NCBI RefSeq assembly: GCF_024648885.1
Contig: NZ_JANBBF010000008.1
Span: 992,001 to 1,056,000, forward strand
DNA length: 64,000 nt
Source: Prauserella salsuginis
Lineage (GTDB): Bacteria > Actinomycetota > Actinomycetes > Mycobacteriales > Pseudonocardiaceae
Reading direction: 5' to 3'
This document shows positions 28,993-37,586 of this stretch, piece by piece. Each line of letters begins with the position of its first letter. Position 1 is the first letter of the stretch. A program made the position numbers and the translations under genes. The notes under the pieces are model-generated. The model did not search any database. It had not been told where the DNA came from and worked only from the letters and a program-made list of their open reading frames with translations.

Positions 28993-29493
28993 ATGGCCGT
29001 ACGCGAACTGCGGTATTTCGGTGACCCGGTACTGAAGAGCGTGGCCGATCCGGTGAACCGGTTCGACGACACGACGAAACGGCTGGTCGACGATCTGCTG
29101 GACACCGTCGACATGCCCGGCCGCGCCGGACTGGCCGCGCCGCAGATCGGGGTCGGGCTGCGCGCCTTCAGTTACCGTCTCGACGGCACGGTCGGCTACG
29201 TGCTGAACCCCGAGATCGTCGAACTGGCCGAGACCACCCACGACATCGACGAGGGCTGCCTGTCCGTGCCCGAACTGCGCTACCCCGTGCGGCGCGCCAC
29301 CTACGCCGTCGTACGTGGTGTGGACCTGCGCCAACAGCCGGTCACGATCGAAGGCGACGGAGTGACGGCACAGTGCCTGCAACACGAGGTCGACCACCTC
29401 GACGGCATGCTCTACCTGGACCGGCTGGCGACCGAGCAGCGTCGCTCCGCACTGCGGGACATGCGCTCCCGCGACTGGTTCCGCCTCCGCTGA
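28993..29493 (+). CDS. def: Peptide deformylase
   Basis: It removes the formyl group from new proteins. The product has 166 residues with the three family motifs: GLAAPQIGVG (46-55), EGCLSVP with metal ligand Cys89, and QHEVDH with ligands His131 and His135 and catalytic Glu132. The ATG at 28993 is 99 bp after lhr. Many actinobacteria carry two deformylases; which copy this is cannot be said from this window. Confidence 0.95.
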   Translation: MAVRELRYFGDPVLKSVADPVNRFDDTTKRLVDDLLDTVDMPGRAGLAAPQIGVGLRAFSYRLDGTVGYVLNPEIVELAETTHDIDEGCLSVPELRYPVRRATYAVVRGVDLRQQPVTIEGDGVTAQCLQHEVDHLDGMLYLDRLATEQRRSALRDMRSRDWFRLR

Positions 29494-29734
29494 CCTTCCC
29501 GGTTCACCGGGTCTCCCGGCCACGCCACGTCAAGCTGACACGCCAGAACACCGCGTGCACGGCCAGTGGTGCGCACCACCATCCCCCACCGGGGGACTCC
29601 CTGACCAGCGAAGATCAGAAAGGTTGTCTCGACCTGCTGTGCGCATTGCCACTCGCACGTGACGCCCCCGTTGCCGGTTCGTAACCTGTCACCACCCCGA
29701 CAGCCCACCCCGAGCAATCCCGAGGCAGGTCCCC

Positions 29735-30496
29735 ATGGCAGGCCGACATCGTGCGGCGAACCCGCGCGCCCGAAAATCCCGAAGACCCACCCCCGGCGAC
29801 TCCCCGACGCCGCATGAGCAGCCCGGCGAACGATCCCGACGTTCGTGGCCGCTGCCCGTCGGACTGGGGCTGGCCGCCGCGGCCCTGCTGGGTGCCACCG
29901 TGTCGATCACGGAAGGGCTCACCGGCTCCGGAGCCGAACCCACCAACGCGGCGCTCGCCATGAGCGCCCCCACGGCGTCGTCGACCTCGTCGGCTCCGAC
30001 GACGAGGTCGACGACCGACAAGCCCACCCCGAGCAGCACCACCTCGAAGCCGAAACCCGAGCCGACGCCGTCCACGACGACGCCTACGACCACGCGGAAG
30101 CCATCTCCTCCTCCCCCGCCGCCGACGCCGGAGCCCGAACCGTGCTCGACGGAACTGGAGGGCACGCAGCCGCACGTGGCCCAGGTGGGAAACCACGTGC
30201 TCACGAAGTTCGAGGTCGACTCGGTCGGCGGCGTCGCCAGCCGATCCGGGGCGAGCGACCACCCGAGCGGACTCGCACTGGACTTCATGACCACCGGCAC
30301 CACCGGTGACCAGATCGCCGAGTACATCCTCGCCAACCAGTCCGAGTTCGGCGTGACGTACGTGATCTGGGAGCAGCGGTACAACGACGGCAGTGGCTGG
30401 TCGTACATGGAGGACCGGGGCAGCGACACCGCGAACCACTACGACCACGTGCACGTGTCGTTCGAGTCCTCCGCCGACGTGGACGTCACCTGCTGA
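29735..30496 (+). CDS. Secreted/membrane-anchored protein with ARB_07466-like C-terminal domain
   Basis: A 253-residue protein. An Arg-rich start is followed by one hydrophobic segment at about 47-60 (a signal anchor), then about 80 residues of Thr/Ser/Pro/Lys linker, typical of cell-wall-spanning regions. The C-terminal 120 residues carry HPSGLALDFM and NHYDHVHVSF, the histidine and aspartate pattern of ARB_07466-like domains, related to M15 D-Ala-D-Ala peptidases. A peptidoglycan-directed role is inferred. Two cysteines lie at the domain ends (PCSTEL and the terminal Cys), a probable disulfide. Confidence 0.78.
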   Translation: MAGRHRAANPRARKSRRPTPGDSPTPHEQPGERSRRSWPLPVGLGLAAAALLGATVSITEGLTGSGAEPTNAALAMSAPTASSTSSAPTTRSTTDKPTPSSTTSKPKPEPTPSTTTPTTTRKPSPPPPPPTPEPEPCSTELEGTQPHVAQVGNHVLTKFEVDSVGGVASRSGASDHPSGLALDFMTTGTTGDQIAEYILANQSEFGVTYVIWEQRYNDGSGWSYMEDRGSDTANHYDHVHVSFESSADVDVTC

Positions 30497-30521
30497 CACG
30501 TCACGTGACCCGCATCCGTGA

Positions 30522-30559
30522 CGCCGCGGTGGGCGCCGACACCGGTGCCCACCGCGGCG
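30522..30559 (+). terminator. Hairpin after the ARB_07466-like gene
   Basis: A 13-bp stem (CGCCGCGGTGGGC and complement) with a 12-nt loop, 26 bp past the stop codon. Confidence 0.65.
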
Positions 30560-30689
30560 CTCACGTCGGCCGGTGCGCAGCGGTCCGAGCGCCCCGGTCT
30601 CGCGTCCGCGCACCGCGACGACCCTCCGGCTGCACGGCGTCCCGGAACACCACGGCGGATCGAGACCACGGCGAATCGAGCACCGCGGC

Positions 30690-30815
30690 AGCGCGAGCGC
30701 CACGGCCACACGAACATCACGGCCACACGAACACCGGCTGTACGAACACCAGCCACTCGAGCACCACGGTGACGTGAGCACCACGGCTTGCGCACCACGA
30801 CTTGAGCACCGCGGC
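30690..30815. repeat. Degenerate 15-17-bp tandem repeats
   Basis: Runs of CACGRACAYC(A)CGG and GAGCACCACGG units with variable spacing; too diverged to define one period, consistent with an old array that has lost selection. Confidence 0.6.
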
Positions 30816-30899
30816 ATCCCGGAGAGCACCCGGACGTCCGGAACGGCGCAACGATCGGGCGCCGGAACGATGGGACGGCGGAGGACTCCGGCATCGACT

Positions 30900-31850
30900 T
30901 CAGTACCGGGGTACGAGGTCGATCACGGTGCCGTCCGGATCGAGAAGCCGTCCCGCTCCGCGGCGGGTCGCGCCGAGCAGGCACAACCGGTCCGCTTCCG
31001 CGGCGAACTCATCCGGTGCGTCCGACGCGGACCGGCTTGTCCGCGCGGCCGACGCTCCCGGGGCTCCTGTGGCCGGGGCTCCTGCGGTCGGGGCTCCTCT
31101 GGTCGGTGCTTCGGTGGCCGGTGCTTCGGTGGTCGGAGCAGCAGAGGCTCCGGGCGTTTCCGGGGTTTCGGGCATCGGTCCGGGCCTCTCCGTCCCCGTT
31201 GCCGTCGCCGTGGATCCACGGCCGCTCGCCGACACGGCCAGTTCGAGCCGGCAGCGAGGAGTCACCGGCGGGCACGGGTCGGCCGACAGCAGTTCCAGCC
31301 AGGGACCCCTGCCTTCGGGAGCACGCAGGCTGACGAGCTCGGGGTCGGTCCGCACGGTCGGCCACCACGTGGCACCGGACCAGAACTCGGCCAGCCGGTG
31401 GGGGTCGGGCGATTCGATCACCACCGCGGCGAGTGCGCCGGTGGCGGTGTACTCGCCGCGTGGTTCGAGGACACAGAACTCGTTTCCCGCCGGATCCGCC
31501 AGCACATACCAAGGCGCCGGAACAGGGCCCGCGTACTGCCCGATGTCGATGTGTACGGCACCGAGTCGTATCGCTCTGTCCACAATGGCTTGTTGCGTAC
31601 CGCGGCCGGTTCCGCCGTCACCGTCGGAGGCGAGATCGAGGTGGATCCGATTCTTGGCGGACTTTTCCGCCGTGGCACCAACGATGTGCACCGTGGGGCC
31701 GTCCGGGAGCCGGACCCGCAGCCGGCCGCCGTCGTGGCGGCCGGCGTCATGACCGTCACCGACGAGTTCGCCGCCCAGCAAGGCGGCCCAGAACTCCGCA
31801 ACCTCCCGTGGCCGTTCGGCTTCGAACACCACTCCGGGCATCCCGTTCAC
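30900..31850 (-). CDS. VOC (glyoxalase/bleomycin resistance) superfamily protein with low-complexity insertion
   Basis: A 316-residue protein. The GTG at 31850 has GGAGG 6 nt upstream (31857-31861). Two VOC-like modules are visible: FEAERPREVAEFWAALLGGE with WYVLADPAGNEFCVLEP, and VVIESPDPHRLAEFWSGATWW. The second module is broken by about 80 residues of Ala/Pro/Thr/Gly repeats before it ends LLDPDGTVIDLVPRY. VOC proteins use a metal to rearrange or bind small molecules; the substrate is unknown. It lies 48 bp after the mycothiol-type gene and may be the third gene of a HEPN-led operon. Confidence 0.8.
   Translation of the reverse strand: MNGMPGVVFEAERPREVAEFWAALLGGELVGDGHDAGRHDGGRLRVRLPDGPTVHIVGATAEKSAKNRIHLDLASDGDGGTGRGTQQAIVDRAIRLGAVHIDIGQYAGPVPAPWYVLADPAGNEFCVLEPRGEYTATGALAAVVIESPDPHRLAEFWSGATWWPTVRTDPELVSLRAPEGRGPWLELLSADPCPPVTPRCRLELAVSASGRGSTATATGTERPGPMPETPETPGASAAPTTEAPATEAPTRGAPTAGAPATGAPGASAARTSRSASDAPDEFAAEADRLCLLGATRRGAGRLLDPDGTVIDLVPRY
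31060..31149. repeat. 15-bp tandem array in the VOC gene
   Basis: Six 15-bp units, four of GGGGCTCCTGCGGTC or GGTGCTTCGGTGGTC type and two more diverged, in frame, giving EAPAT/RGAPT-like pentapeptides on the minus strand. Confidence 0.85.
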
Positions 31851-31898
31851 CACACACCTCCGTCGTCCCGGCGACATCTGCGACACGGCGCGGCCATG

Positions 31899-32669
31899 TC
31901 ATCGCGTCGCCAACCGCATGAGCGCCAACAGCTGCCCGGCCGCGTCGTCGTCGCCGGCCACGTCGACGGCGCCGGGCCGGTTCCGGCCCCACAACCACAG
32001 ATAGACCGCCTCCGGCTCGCCCGACACCACGGCGGCGGCACGCCGTGCCTCGGGCTCCCCGCATCGGCGCACGGCCGTCTCGTCCGGGCCCGCGGACACG
32101 AGCCAGCCGTACCCGCCCGTGCACACGCCGACCTCGCCCGCTCGCGTGCCCCGGAGCCCGAGTCGTGGCAATCGGTGGCCGAACCACAGTAGGAGAGCCT
32201 CGTCGACACCGTCGAGTGCCACGTCGGCCGCGACCCCGGACCACGTCGTGCCTGCGACGCGTTCGACGTCCACCCGGTGGACGGTGGTGTCGTGCGTCAT
32301 GCGCCGCCGCCAGAACCCGTACGTCCGGTCCTGCGGCCACCACGTCGCCGCGGGTTCGCCCGGCTCGTGGAAGTCCAGGATCTCGCGCAGATCCGCGTAC
32401 CCCTGCCGAACGTAACTCTCCTCGCTCTGCCCCGGTGCGGGATCGCGCTGCCATTCTCGCGGCCGCTCGCCGTCGATCAGCCACGCCTGCGCCACGCGGT
32501 AGATGCTGCCGACGTGCCGGACGGTGTCGCCGACCGTCCATCCGGGACACGTTGGCACCGGCGTCTCGGGTGCAACGCCGCGTGAGGCCTCGATCAGCAA
32601 CGTGACCTCGTCGCCGAACGCCTCGGCGAGCCGCCGATGATCGATCACCGGGCCACCGCTCGTCACCAT
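31899..32669 (-). CDS. Maleylpyruvate isomerase-family mycothiol-dependent enzyme
   Basis: A 256-residue protein of the DinB-like MDMPI family. The N-terminal four-helix bundle shows PTCPGWTVGDTVRHVGSIYR, the conserved CPGW motif and the first metal-ligand His, and later MTHDTTVHRVDVE, which carries the second ligand region. The C-terminal half is a SCP2-like domain ending LALMRLATR. Such enzymes use mycothiol, the actinobacterial thiol, to isomerise or conjugate reactive compounds. The ATG at 32669 overlaps the stop of the HEPN gene by one base (TGATG), so it is translated with it. Confidence 0.88.
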   Translation of the reverse strand: MVTSGGPVIDHRRLAEAFGDEVTLLIEASRGVAPETPVPTCPGWTVGDTVRHVGSIYRVAQAWLIDGERPREWQRDPAPGQSEESYVRQGYADLREILDFHEPGEPAATWWPQDRTYGFWRRRMTHDTTVHRVDVERVAGTTWSGVAADVALDGVDEALLLWFGHRLPRLGLRGTRAGEVGVCTGGYGWLVSAGPDETAVRRCGEPEARRAAAVVSGEPEAVYLWLWGRNRPGAVDVAGDDDAAGQLLALMRLATR

Positions 32670-33199
32670 CACCGTCTCCGCGACCGCCGCCGCGGAAACG
32701 GCACCGGGGCATCACACTGCGAAGGCGTTTCCCGTCCACCGGATGCCGTCTGCCCGCGCACGACCACATCGGCGATGGCGAGAAACTCGCCCGCCCGCTG
32801 CAGCAGTTCGTGCGCGGACTCCTCGTCCGCGCCGCGGTACGCACCCGACCGGACGGCCGAGTACCGCGCCGAGTACCCCGCGAAGTACGCCGCCCAGCCC
32901 GCCAGTTCCGGAGCTGCCGACTCCAGCAACGACCAGGTGCTCTGCGGCTTGGCCCTGCCCCGGTGCGGCCTGCCGCGCGCGGTCAGTACCGCCGCCGCGG
33001 CACGCAGCGCCGACAGATAGGCACCCGTGAACCTCTCCACCACGTCCGACTCCCCACGCGCCGCCTGGATGCCGCGACGCGCCTGGGCCAACAGCGGAGC
33101 CGCCGCGGGCGCGGCGGGCGGCGCCTCCGCGAACGGCAGCGCGGGCTGCGTGACCCGCCTACGCACCGACGGATCCTGCGGCGTCATGGCTACCGACAT
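32669..33199 (-). CDS. SAV_6107-type HEPN domain protein
   Basis: A 176-residue protein, starting at the ATG of MSVAMTPQDPSVRRR. An Ala/Pro-rich N-terminus is followed by a helical HEPN-like domain: LAQARRGIQAARGESDVVERFTGAYLSALRAAAAVL, a linker, and SARYSAVRSGAYRGADEESAHELLQRAGEFLAIADVVV. Many HEPN proteins are ribonucleases using an R-x4-6-H motif; here R-x7-H is the closest match, so enzymatic activity is uncertain. The gene is coupled to the mycothiol-type enzyme and has an SOS box 138 bp upstream. I match it to SAV_6107-like proteins by length and Tyr-rich C-terminal helix, from memory. Confidence 0.7.
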   Translation of the reverse strand: MSVAMTPQDPSVRRRVTQPALPFAEAPPAAPAAAPLLAQARRGIQAARGESDVVERFTGAYLSALRAAAAVLTARGRPHRGRAKPQSTWSLLESAAPELAGWAAYFAGYSARYSAVRSGAYRGADEESAHELLQRAGEFLAIADVVVRGQTASGGRETPSQCDAPVPFPRRRSRRR

Positions 33200-33336
33200 G
33201 GCCGCCCCCTTCCCAGTCCGGCCGCTCTCGGAACTCCCGCTCCAGCAACTCCGGCCCTGGGGACTCCCGGTCGAGCGGCGTCCGGCACGGGACGTTTCCC
33301 CGTCCACCTGCCGGACTCACCAGGGATTCCCGTTGC

Positions 33337-33351
33337 CGAACATCTGTTCGA
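33337..33351 (-). promoter_or_regulatory. Second SOS box, upstream of the HEPN gene
   Basis: CGAACATCTGTTCGA has perfect inverted arms (CGAAC, GTTCG) and the same core and orientation as the recA box. A -10-like TACCGT lies just upstream of it on the minus strand. The nearest minus-strand gene is the HEPN gene; the YbaK gene starts 96 bp away on the other side. Confidence 0.8.
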
Positions 33352-33446
33352 CACCATCACGGTAGCGCGCCACCGGCTCCCCGACAAGCGCCGACCGGGA
33401 GCGATCTGCGTCGCAGTCCGCACGGCGGACGTGATCTCATGAAGTC

Positions 33447-33968
33447 ATGAGCACCCTCGACCATCCATCGGTCGCGAAGGTCGCGGCCGCGCTCTCGGAA
33501 GCCGATCAGGACGCCGCTGCGCAGGGAATTCGTCTCCTCCCCGAGGACGCCCGCACCGCCGAGCTGGCCGCCGCGGCACTGGGCATCGAGGTCGGCGCGA
33601 TCGCCAACAGCCTGGTGTTCCGGGCCACGCTGCCCGACGGCACCGACCGCGCACTACTCGCGCTGACGTCCGGGGCGCACCGGGCGAACACGACGACGCT
33701 CGCCGAGCTCATCGACGCGGACACGGTCGGCAGGGCCGATCCGGAGTTCGTCAAGACCTCGACGGGACAGGCGATCGGCGGCGTCGCCCCGGTGGGCCAT
33801 CCGCAGCGCATCCTCACGCTCGTCGACACCGCGCTGGCCTCCTACGACGTCGTGTGGGCCGCCGCAGGACACCCGAAATCGGTCTATCCCACCACGTTCG
33901 ACGACCTGCTGGCCGCGACCGGCGGCACCGCGGCGGACGTCGCCACCGAGCCGGGACAGCGGCGATGA
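33447..33968 (+). CDS. YbaK/EbsC-family aminoacyl-tRNA deacylase
   Basis: A 173-residue protein of the Cys-tRNA(Pro)/ProX-type editing family. It shows LPEDARTAELAAAALGIEVGAIANSLVFR, the conserved Lys loop (KTSTGQAIGG), and VAPVGHPQ plus AAAGHPKSVYPTTF. It hydrolyses wrongly charged tRNA in trans. The start at 33447 has no striking ribosome site, but the family N-terminus begins close by. Its stop overlaps the next gene by 4 bp (ATGA). Confidence 0.9.
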   Translation: MSTLDHPSVAKVAAALSEADQDAAAQGIRLLPEDARTAELAAAALGIEVGAIANSLVFRATLPDGTDRALLALTSGAHRANTTTLAELIDADTVGRADPEFVKTSTGQAIGGVAPVGHPQRILTLVDTALASYDVVWAAAGHPKSVYPTTFDDLLAATGGTAADVATEPGQRR

Positions 33969-34528
33969 CCGCGATGCCGAGCGCGCAGCGCTACGTCCGG
34001 CTCTCCGGCGAGGAGTTCCGCATGCGGCTGCGTGAGGCCCTCGACATCTACGTCGCCGCGATGAACTACCCGCCGGGCACCGCCGAGCAGCGCGCCCCCA
34101 TGTGGCTCACCCACGCACTCCGCGAGGGCTGGCGCGCGGTCGCCGCCCTCGATGACGAGGAACGCCTCGTCGGCATCGCCTACGGCTACCGCGGCATGCC
34201 TGGCCAGTGGTGGCACGAACAGGTGCGCCGCGGCGTCACCGACCGCGAAGGCGAACAAACCGCCAACGCGTGGCTGGGCGACTACTTCGAACTCACCGAG
34301 ATCCACGTACGCCCCGGCGGACAGGGTCGCGGAACCGGCGAGGACCTGCTGCGCATGCTGCTCGACGGCGTTCCCGACGGGCGGGTACTGCTGTCCACGC
34401 CGGAAGGCGACAGCCGCGCCTGGAAGCTCTACCGCAGGGTCGGATTCGGCGACGTCCTGCGGCAGTACCGGTTCGCGGGCGACCCGCGCCCGTTCGCGGT
34501 GCTGGGCCGCACCCTGCCGCTGGACTGA
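33965..34528 (+). CDS. GNAT-family N-acetyltransferase
   Basis: A 187-residue acyl-CoA transferase. The acetyl-CoA pyrophosphate loop is at LTEIHVRPGGQGRGTGEDLLRMLL, with the QGRGTG P-loop, and the C-terminal beta strand pair RVLLSTPEGDSRAWKLYRRVGF is standard for the fold. It overlaps the deacylase gene by 4 bp, so both come from one transcript. Acceptor unknown. Confidence 0.88.
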   Translation: MTAMPSAQRYVRLSGEEFRMRLREALDIYVAAMNYPPGTAEQRAPMWLTHALREGWRAVAALDDEERLVGIAYGYRGMPGQWWHEQVRRGVTDREGEQTANAWLGDYFELTEIHVRPGGQGRGTGEDLLRMLLDGVPDGRVLLSTPEGDSRAWKLYRRVGFGDVLRQYRFAGDPRPFAVLGRTLPLD

Positions 34529-34535
34529 ACCGGCG

Positions 34536-34567
34536 GCCCGGGTTCGCGGCGCGGACCGCGTACCCGG
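34536..34567. terminator. Hairpin between GNAT and EamA genes
   Basis: A 13-bp stem with one mismatch (CCCGGGTTCGCGG against CCGCGTACCCGGG) and a 6-nt loop, between convergent genes; it can end both transcripts. Confidence 0.7.
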
Positions 34568-34575
34568 GACCCGCG

Positions 34576-35478
34576 TCACCGCCGCAGGTAACCCGCGGCT
34601 ACGGCCGTCAACAACAACGCCGCTCCGCACCAACCCGTCACGCCGAGCCGGTCGCCGAGCAGCAGCACCGACAGCACCGTCGCCGTGAGCGGTTCCAGGA
34701 GAGCCGCCAGGGCAGCGAACACCGGAGGCGCGGTGCGCAGTCCGCGGAAGTAGGCCGCGTACGCCAACGCCGTCGGAACGGCACCCAGATAGCAGGCGGC
34801 GGCGAGCACGTCCCAGTGCAGCGGGATCGACAACCCCGACCACACGGCAGCAGGAAGCAACAACGCACCGCCGAGCAGACAGCCGAACCCGGTCGTCCGT
34901 ACCGGATCGAGCCCGGCCACCCGGGTGCGCGTGGCAAGCGTCAACGTCGCGAACCCGGCACCGGACACCAGCGCCGCGACGAGCCCGGCCACGAACCGGC
35001 CGCGTTCCGCGGTTCCCTCCGGCGACCACGTCAGCAGCACCAGTCCCGTCACGGCACCGGCGACACAGAGCGATGTGATCGCGTCTGGCAGACAGCGCTG
35101 CCGCACCGCGGAGGCCCCGGCGACGAACACCGGCACACTGCCGATCGTCGCCATCGTGGCGATGCCGACCGACGTGGCCGCCACCGATGCGAAGTAGCAC
35201 GCCTGGAACAACGCCAGGAGTCCACCGGTGATGAGCACCCGGCGCACCACCGCCGGCGTGCGCGGCACACCACGCAACCGGCCCAGCACACCGAGCGCCG
35301 CGACGGTGAACAGGCCGCCCAGCACGAGACGGCACGCAGCCACCGACAGCGACGACAGACCGGCCGTGGCGGCGAGGACGGAGCCGGCGATCCCGCCGGT
35401 GCCCCACAGCACTCCGGCCGACAGCAAGTTCACGGTGCCCGCACGAGGACGCGCGGATGTGGAGACGACAACAGACAT
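34576..35478 (-). CDS. EamA/DMT-family transporter
   Basis: A 300-residue membrane protein with about ten helices in two homologous halves: N-terminal VLWGTGGIAGSVLA with RLVLGG, and C-terminal GAVPTALAYAAYFRGLRTAPP with LEPLTATVLSVLLLGDRLG, the two EamA repeats. Members export amino acids, metabolites or drugs; here the substrate is unknown. The start at 35478 has a weak ribosome site (GGAG 10 nt before). No obvious operon partner. Confidence 0.88.
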   Translation of the reverse strand: MSVVVSTSARPRAGTVNLLSAGVLWGTGGIAGSVLAATAGLSSLSVAACRLVLGGLFTVAALGVLGRLRGVPRTPAVVRRVLITGGLLALFQACYFASVAATSVGIATMATIGSVPVFVAGASAVRQRCLPDAITSLCVAGAVTGLVLLTWSPEGTAERGRFVAGLVAALVSGAGFATLTLATRTRVAGLDPVRTTGFGCLLGGALLLPAAVWSGLSIPLHWDVLAAACYLGAVPTALAYAAYFRGLRTAPPVFAALAALLEPLTATVLSVLLLGDRLGVTGWCGAALLLTAVAAGYLRR

Positions 35479-35842
35479 GAGAACGCTCCAGCGTCGGAAA
35501 AGAGAACGGGAAACTCTTCGACGCGGGGCGCTTCGACCTCAGCGGCACCGTCGACTCCCGCCGCACCGGCGCAGACCGGCCACGTCGTGGTCCGACGTGC
35601 CGGTGCGGCGGCATGGTGTGGCGCCGTGGTGTTGCGGCCGCACGAGAGAACCGTCGGAGACGGCGACGTCGCTACGACACGAGAACGTCGCCCCGACGGG
35701 AGAACCGCACACGAGGACCGCGCGGGCCGCCCTCGATCAGGGCCGGCCCGCGCGGCGTGCCTGTACGCCTACGCCCCGCGAACGGGGCGCGGCGGCGGAG
35801 TGATCGGAAACAGCCGGTGCATGCCGCGATCCTAACGAGCGA

Positions 35843-35884
35843 CCGGGTCGTGGGGCACGGAATTTCCCGAGCCCCACGACCCGG
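35843..35884 (-). terminator. Terminator hairpin of the DUF885 gene
   Basis: A perfect 14-bp stem (CCGGGTCGTGGGGC and complement) with a 14-nt loop, downstream of the DUF885 stop with the repeat pair in between. Confidence 0.75.
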
Positions 35885-35887
35885 CAC

Positions 35888-35930
35888 GAGTGCAGAACAC
35901 GTGGGTCCGAGTGCAGAACACGCGGGTGGG
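35888..35930. repeat. Dispersed 21-bp-period repeat, locus 2
   Basis: Two units GAGTGCAGAACACGYGGGT starting at 35888 and 35909, exactly 21 bp apart. The second runs directly into the DUF885 stop codon at 35931. Confidence 0.9.
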
Positions 35931-37586
35931 TCAGCCGAGGAGGAGTTCGCGGAGGGTGCCCAGGCCCATGCCGCCCATGCGGAGTGCGCGGCGGTGGAAG
36001 GCGGCCAGGTCGAACGCGTCCCCCTCCCTCCGCTGGGCGTCGTCGCGCGCCTCGAGCCACAGCTTCTCGCCGAGCTTGTAGGAGGGAGCCTGGCCGGGCC
36101 AGCCGAGGTAGCGGTCGATCTCGTCGCGCACGTGGTCGGCGTCGGTGATCGTGCGGGTGAGCATGAACTCCAGGCCCAGTTCCGGGCTCCACCGCTCGCC
36201 CTCGTGGAAGCCGGTGCCGGCAGGGATCTCCAGTTCGAGGTGCATACCGATGTCGATGATCACCCGTGCCGCGCGGAACAGGTGCGCGTCGAGCATCCCG
36301 AGCAGGTTGCCGTCGTCCGACAGGTAGCCGAGGTCGCGCATGAGCCGCTCGGCGTACAGCGCCCAACCCTCGGCGTGGCCCGAGGTGAACGCCATGAGCC
36401 GCTGGAACCTGTTGAGCGACTGCTCGGCGACCGACGTGGCGATCTGCAGGTGATGACCGGGCACGCCCTCGTGGTAGACGGTCGTGACCTCACGCCACGT
36501 GGAGAAGTCCTCCTTGCCGGGCGGCACCGACCACCACATGGTGCCGGGGCGGGAGAAGTCCTCACTCGGGCCGTTGTAGTACGCGCCGACGCCGCCGCCG
36601 GGCGGGGCGATCCGGCAGTCCAACGCCATCAGCTCGTCGGGGATGTCGAAGTGCGTACCGCGCAACGACCGCAGCGCCTCGTCGGAGAGGTTCTGCATCC
36701 ACTCGCGCAGCGCCCGCTGCCCGGTGACGCGGTACTTCGGGTCGGCGTCGAGCGCGGCGGCGGCCTCGGCGAGCGTGGCGCCCGGCTTGATCCGCTCGGC
36801 GACCTCCTTGGCCTCGCGTTCGACGCGGAAGAACTCCTCCCAGCCCCATTCGTAGGCCTCGCGCAGGTCCAGTTCGGCGCCGATGAAGTTCCGCGAGCAC
36901 AACCGGTAGACGTCCGCACCCGCGGCGTCCTTCTCCCTCGCCTCGGGGGCGAGTTCGGCGCGGAGGAACCCGGCGAACTCGGCGTACGCCTCCTGGGCCA
37001 CCTGCGCGGCGTGCTCGAGCTCGCCGCGCAGCGAGTCCGGCACGTCGGCGCCCGACACCATGGTCTGGAAGTAGCCGTCGCCGCTCATCCCGGCCCACGT
37101 CTCAGCCTGCCCGGCGACCTTGCTCACCTGGCGGATGGCAGGCACCCGCCCGGTGTCGGCGGACGTGAGCAGTGACGCGCGGATGCCGTCCAGCGCCTCC
37201 GGCACTCCCGCCATGCGCTTGGCGATCGTCTCCCACTGCTCCGGTGTCTCCTGCGGCATCAGATCGAACACCTCGCGCACACCCTGCACGGGGCTCGCGA
37301 TGACGTTCAGGTCCACCAGGTCCAGACCCGCCTCGTGGAGTTCGACGGCCACCTGCCCCCGCTCGGTGAACACCGCCTTCGCCACGCGCTCCGCCTCGTC
37401 GGCCGGTTCGGCCGAATCCATGTCCCGCAGGGCACGGCGGGTCAGTGCCGCGCGGTTGGCGTGCCCCTCGGGCGAGTAGTCGGTGAGCTGGTCGTCGAAC
37501 CCGACAACCCCCATCGCGGTCGCGTCGATGGGATCGGCGGCCGCATGATCGTCGAGGTACTGGTTGGCAATGTCGTGCACGCTCAT
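35931..37586 (-). CDS. DUF885 metallo-hydrolase
   Basis: A 551-residue protein of the DUF885 family, thought to be zinc carboxypeptidases. The metal site HEGVPGHH (in TVYHEGVPGHHLQI) is intact, followed by TSGHAEGWALYAERLM and ELGLEFMLTRT, the conserved C-terminal motifs of the family. No signal peptide, so it is probably cytoplasmic. The ATG at 37586 (MSVHD) is chosen over a GTG three codons upstream. It is bounded by a terminator and repeats downstream and a non-coding gap upstream. Confidence 0.88.
   Translation of the reverse strand: MSVHDIANQYLDDHAAADPIDATAMGVVGFDDQLTDYSPEGHANRAALTRRALRDMDSAEPADEAERVAKAVFTERGQVAVELHEAGLDLVDLNVIASPVQGVREVFDLMPQETPEQWETIAKRMAGVPEALDGIRASLLTSADTGRVPAIRQVSKVAGQAETWAGMSGDGYFQTMVSGADVPDSLRGELEHAAQVAQEAYAEFAGFLRAELAPEAREKDAAGADVYRLCSRNFIGAELDLREAYEWGWEEFFRVEREAKEVAERIKPGATLAEAAAALDADPKYRVTGQRALREWMQNLSDEALRSLRGTHFDIPDELMALDCRIAPPGGGVGAYYNGPSEDFSRPGTMWWSVPPGKEDFSTWREVTTVYHEGVPGHHLQIATSVAEQSLNRFQRLMAFTSGHAEGWALYAERLMRDLGYLSDDGNLLGMLDAHLFRAARVIIDIGMHLELEIPAGTGFHEGERWSPELGLEFMLTRTITDADHVRDEIDRYLGWPGQAPSYKLGEKLWLEARDDAQRREGDAFDLAAFHRRALRMGGMGLGTLRELLLG

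Larger units (their letters stand above)
30497..30899. other. Gene-free stretch with decayed tandem repeats
   Basis: About 400 bp between convergent genes. It holds a terminator hairpin at 30522-30559 and, from about 30690 to 30815, seven or more imperfect 15-17-bp units related to GAGCACCACGGTGACGT and CACGAACACCGGC. No frame looks coding. Confidence 0.6.
35479..35930. other. Gene-free stretch between EamA and DUF885
   Basis: About 450 bp. It should hold the EamA promoter. The only clear elements are a terminator hairpin (35843-35884) and two 21-bp-period repeats (35888-35930). No frame has a domain or ribosome site. Confidence 0.6.
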
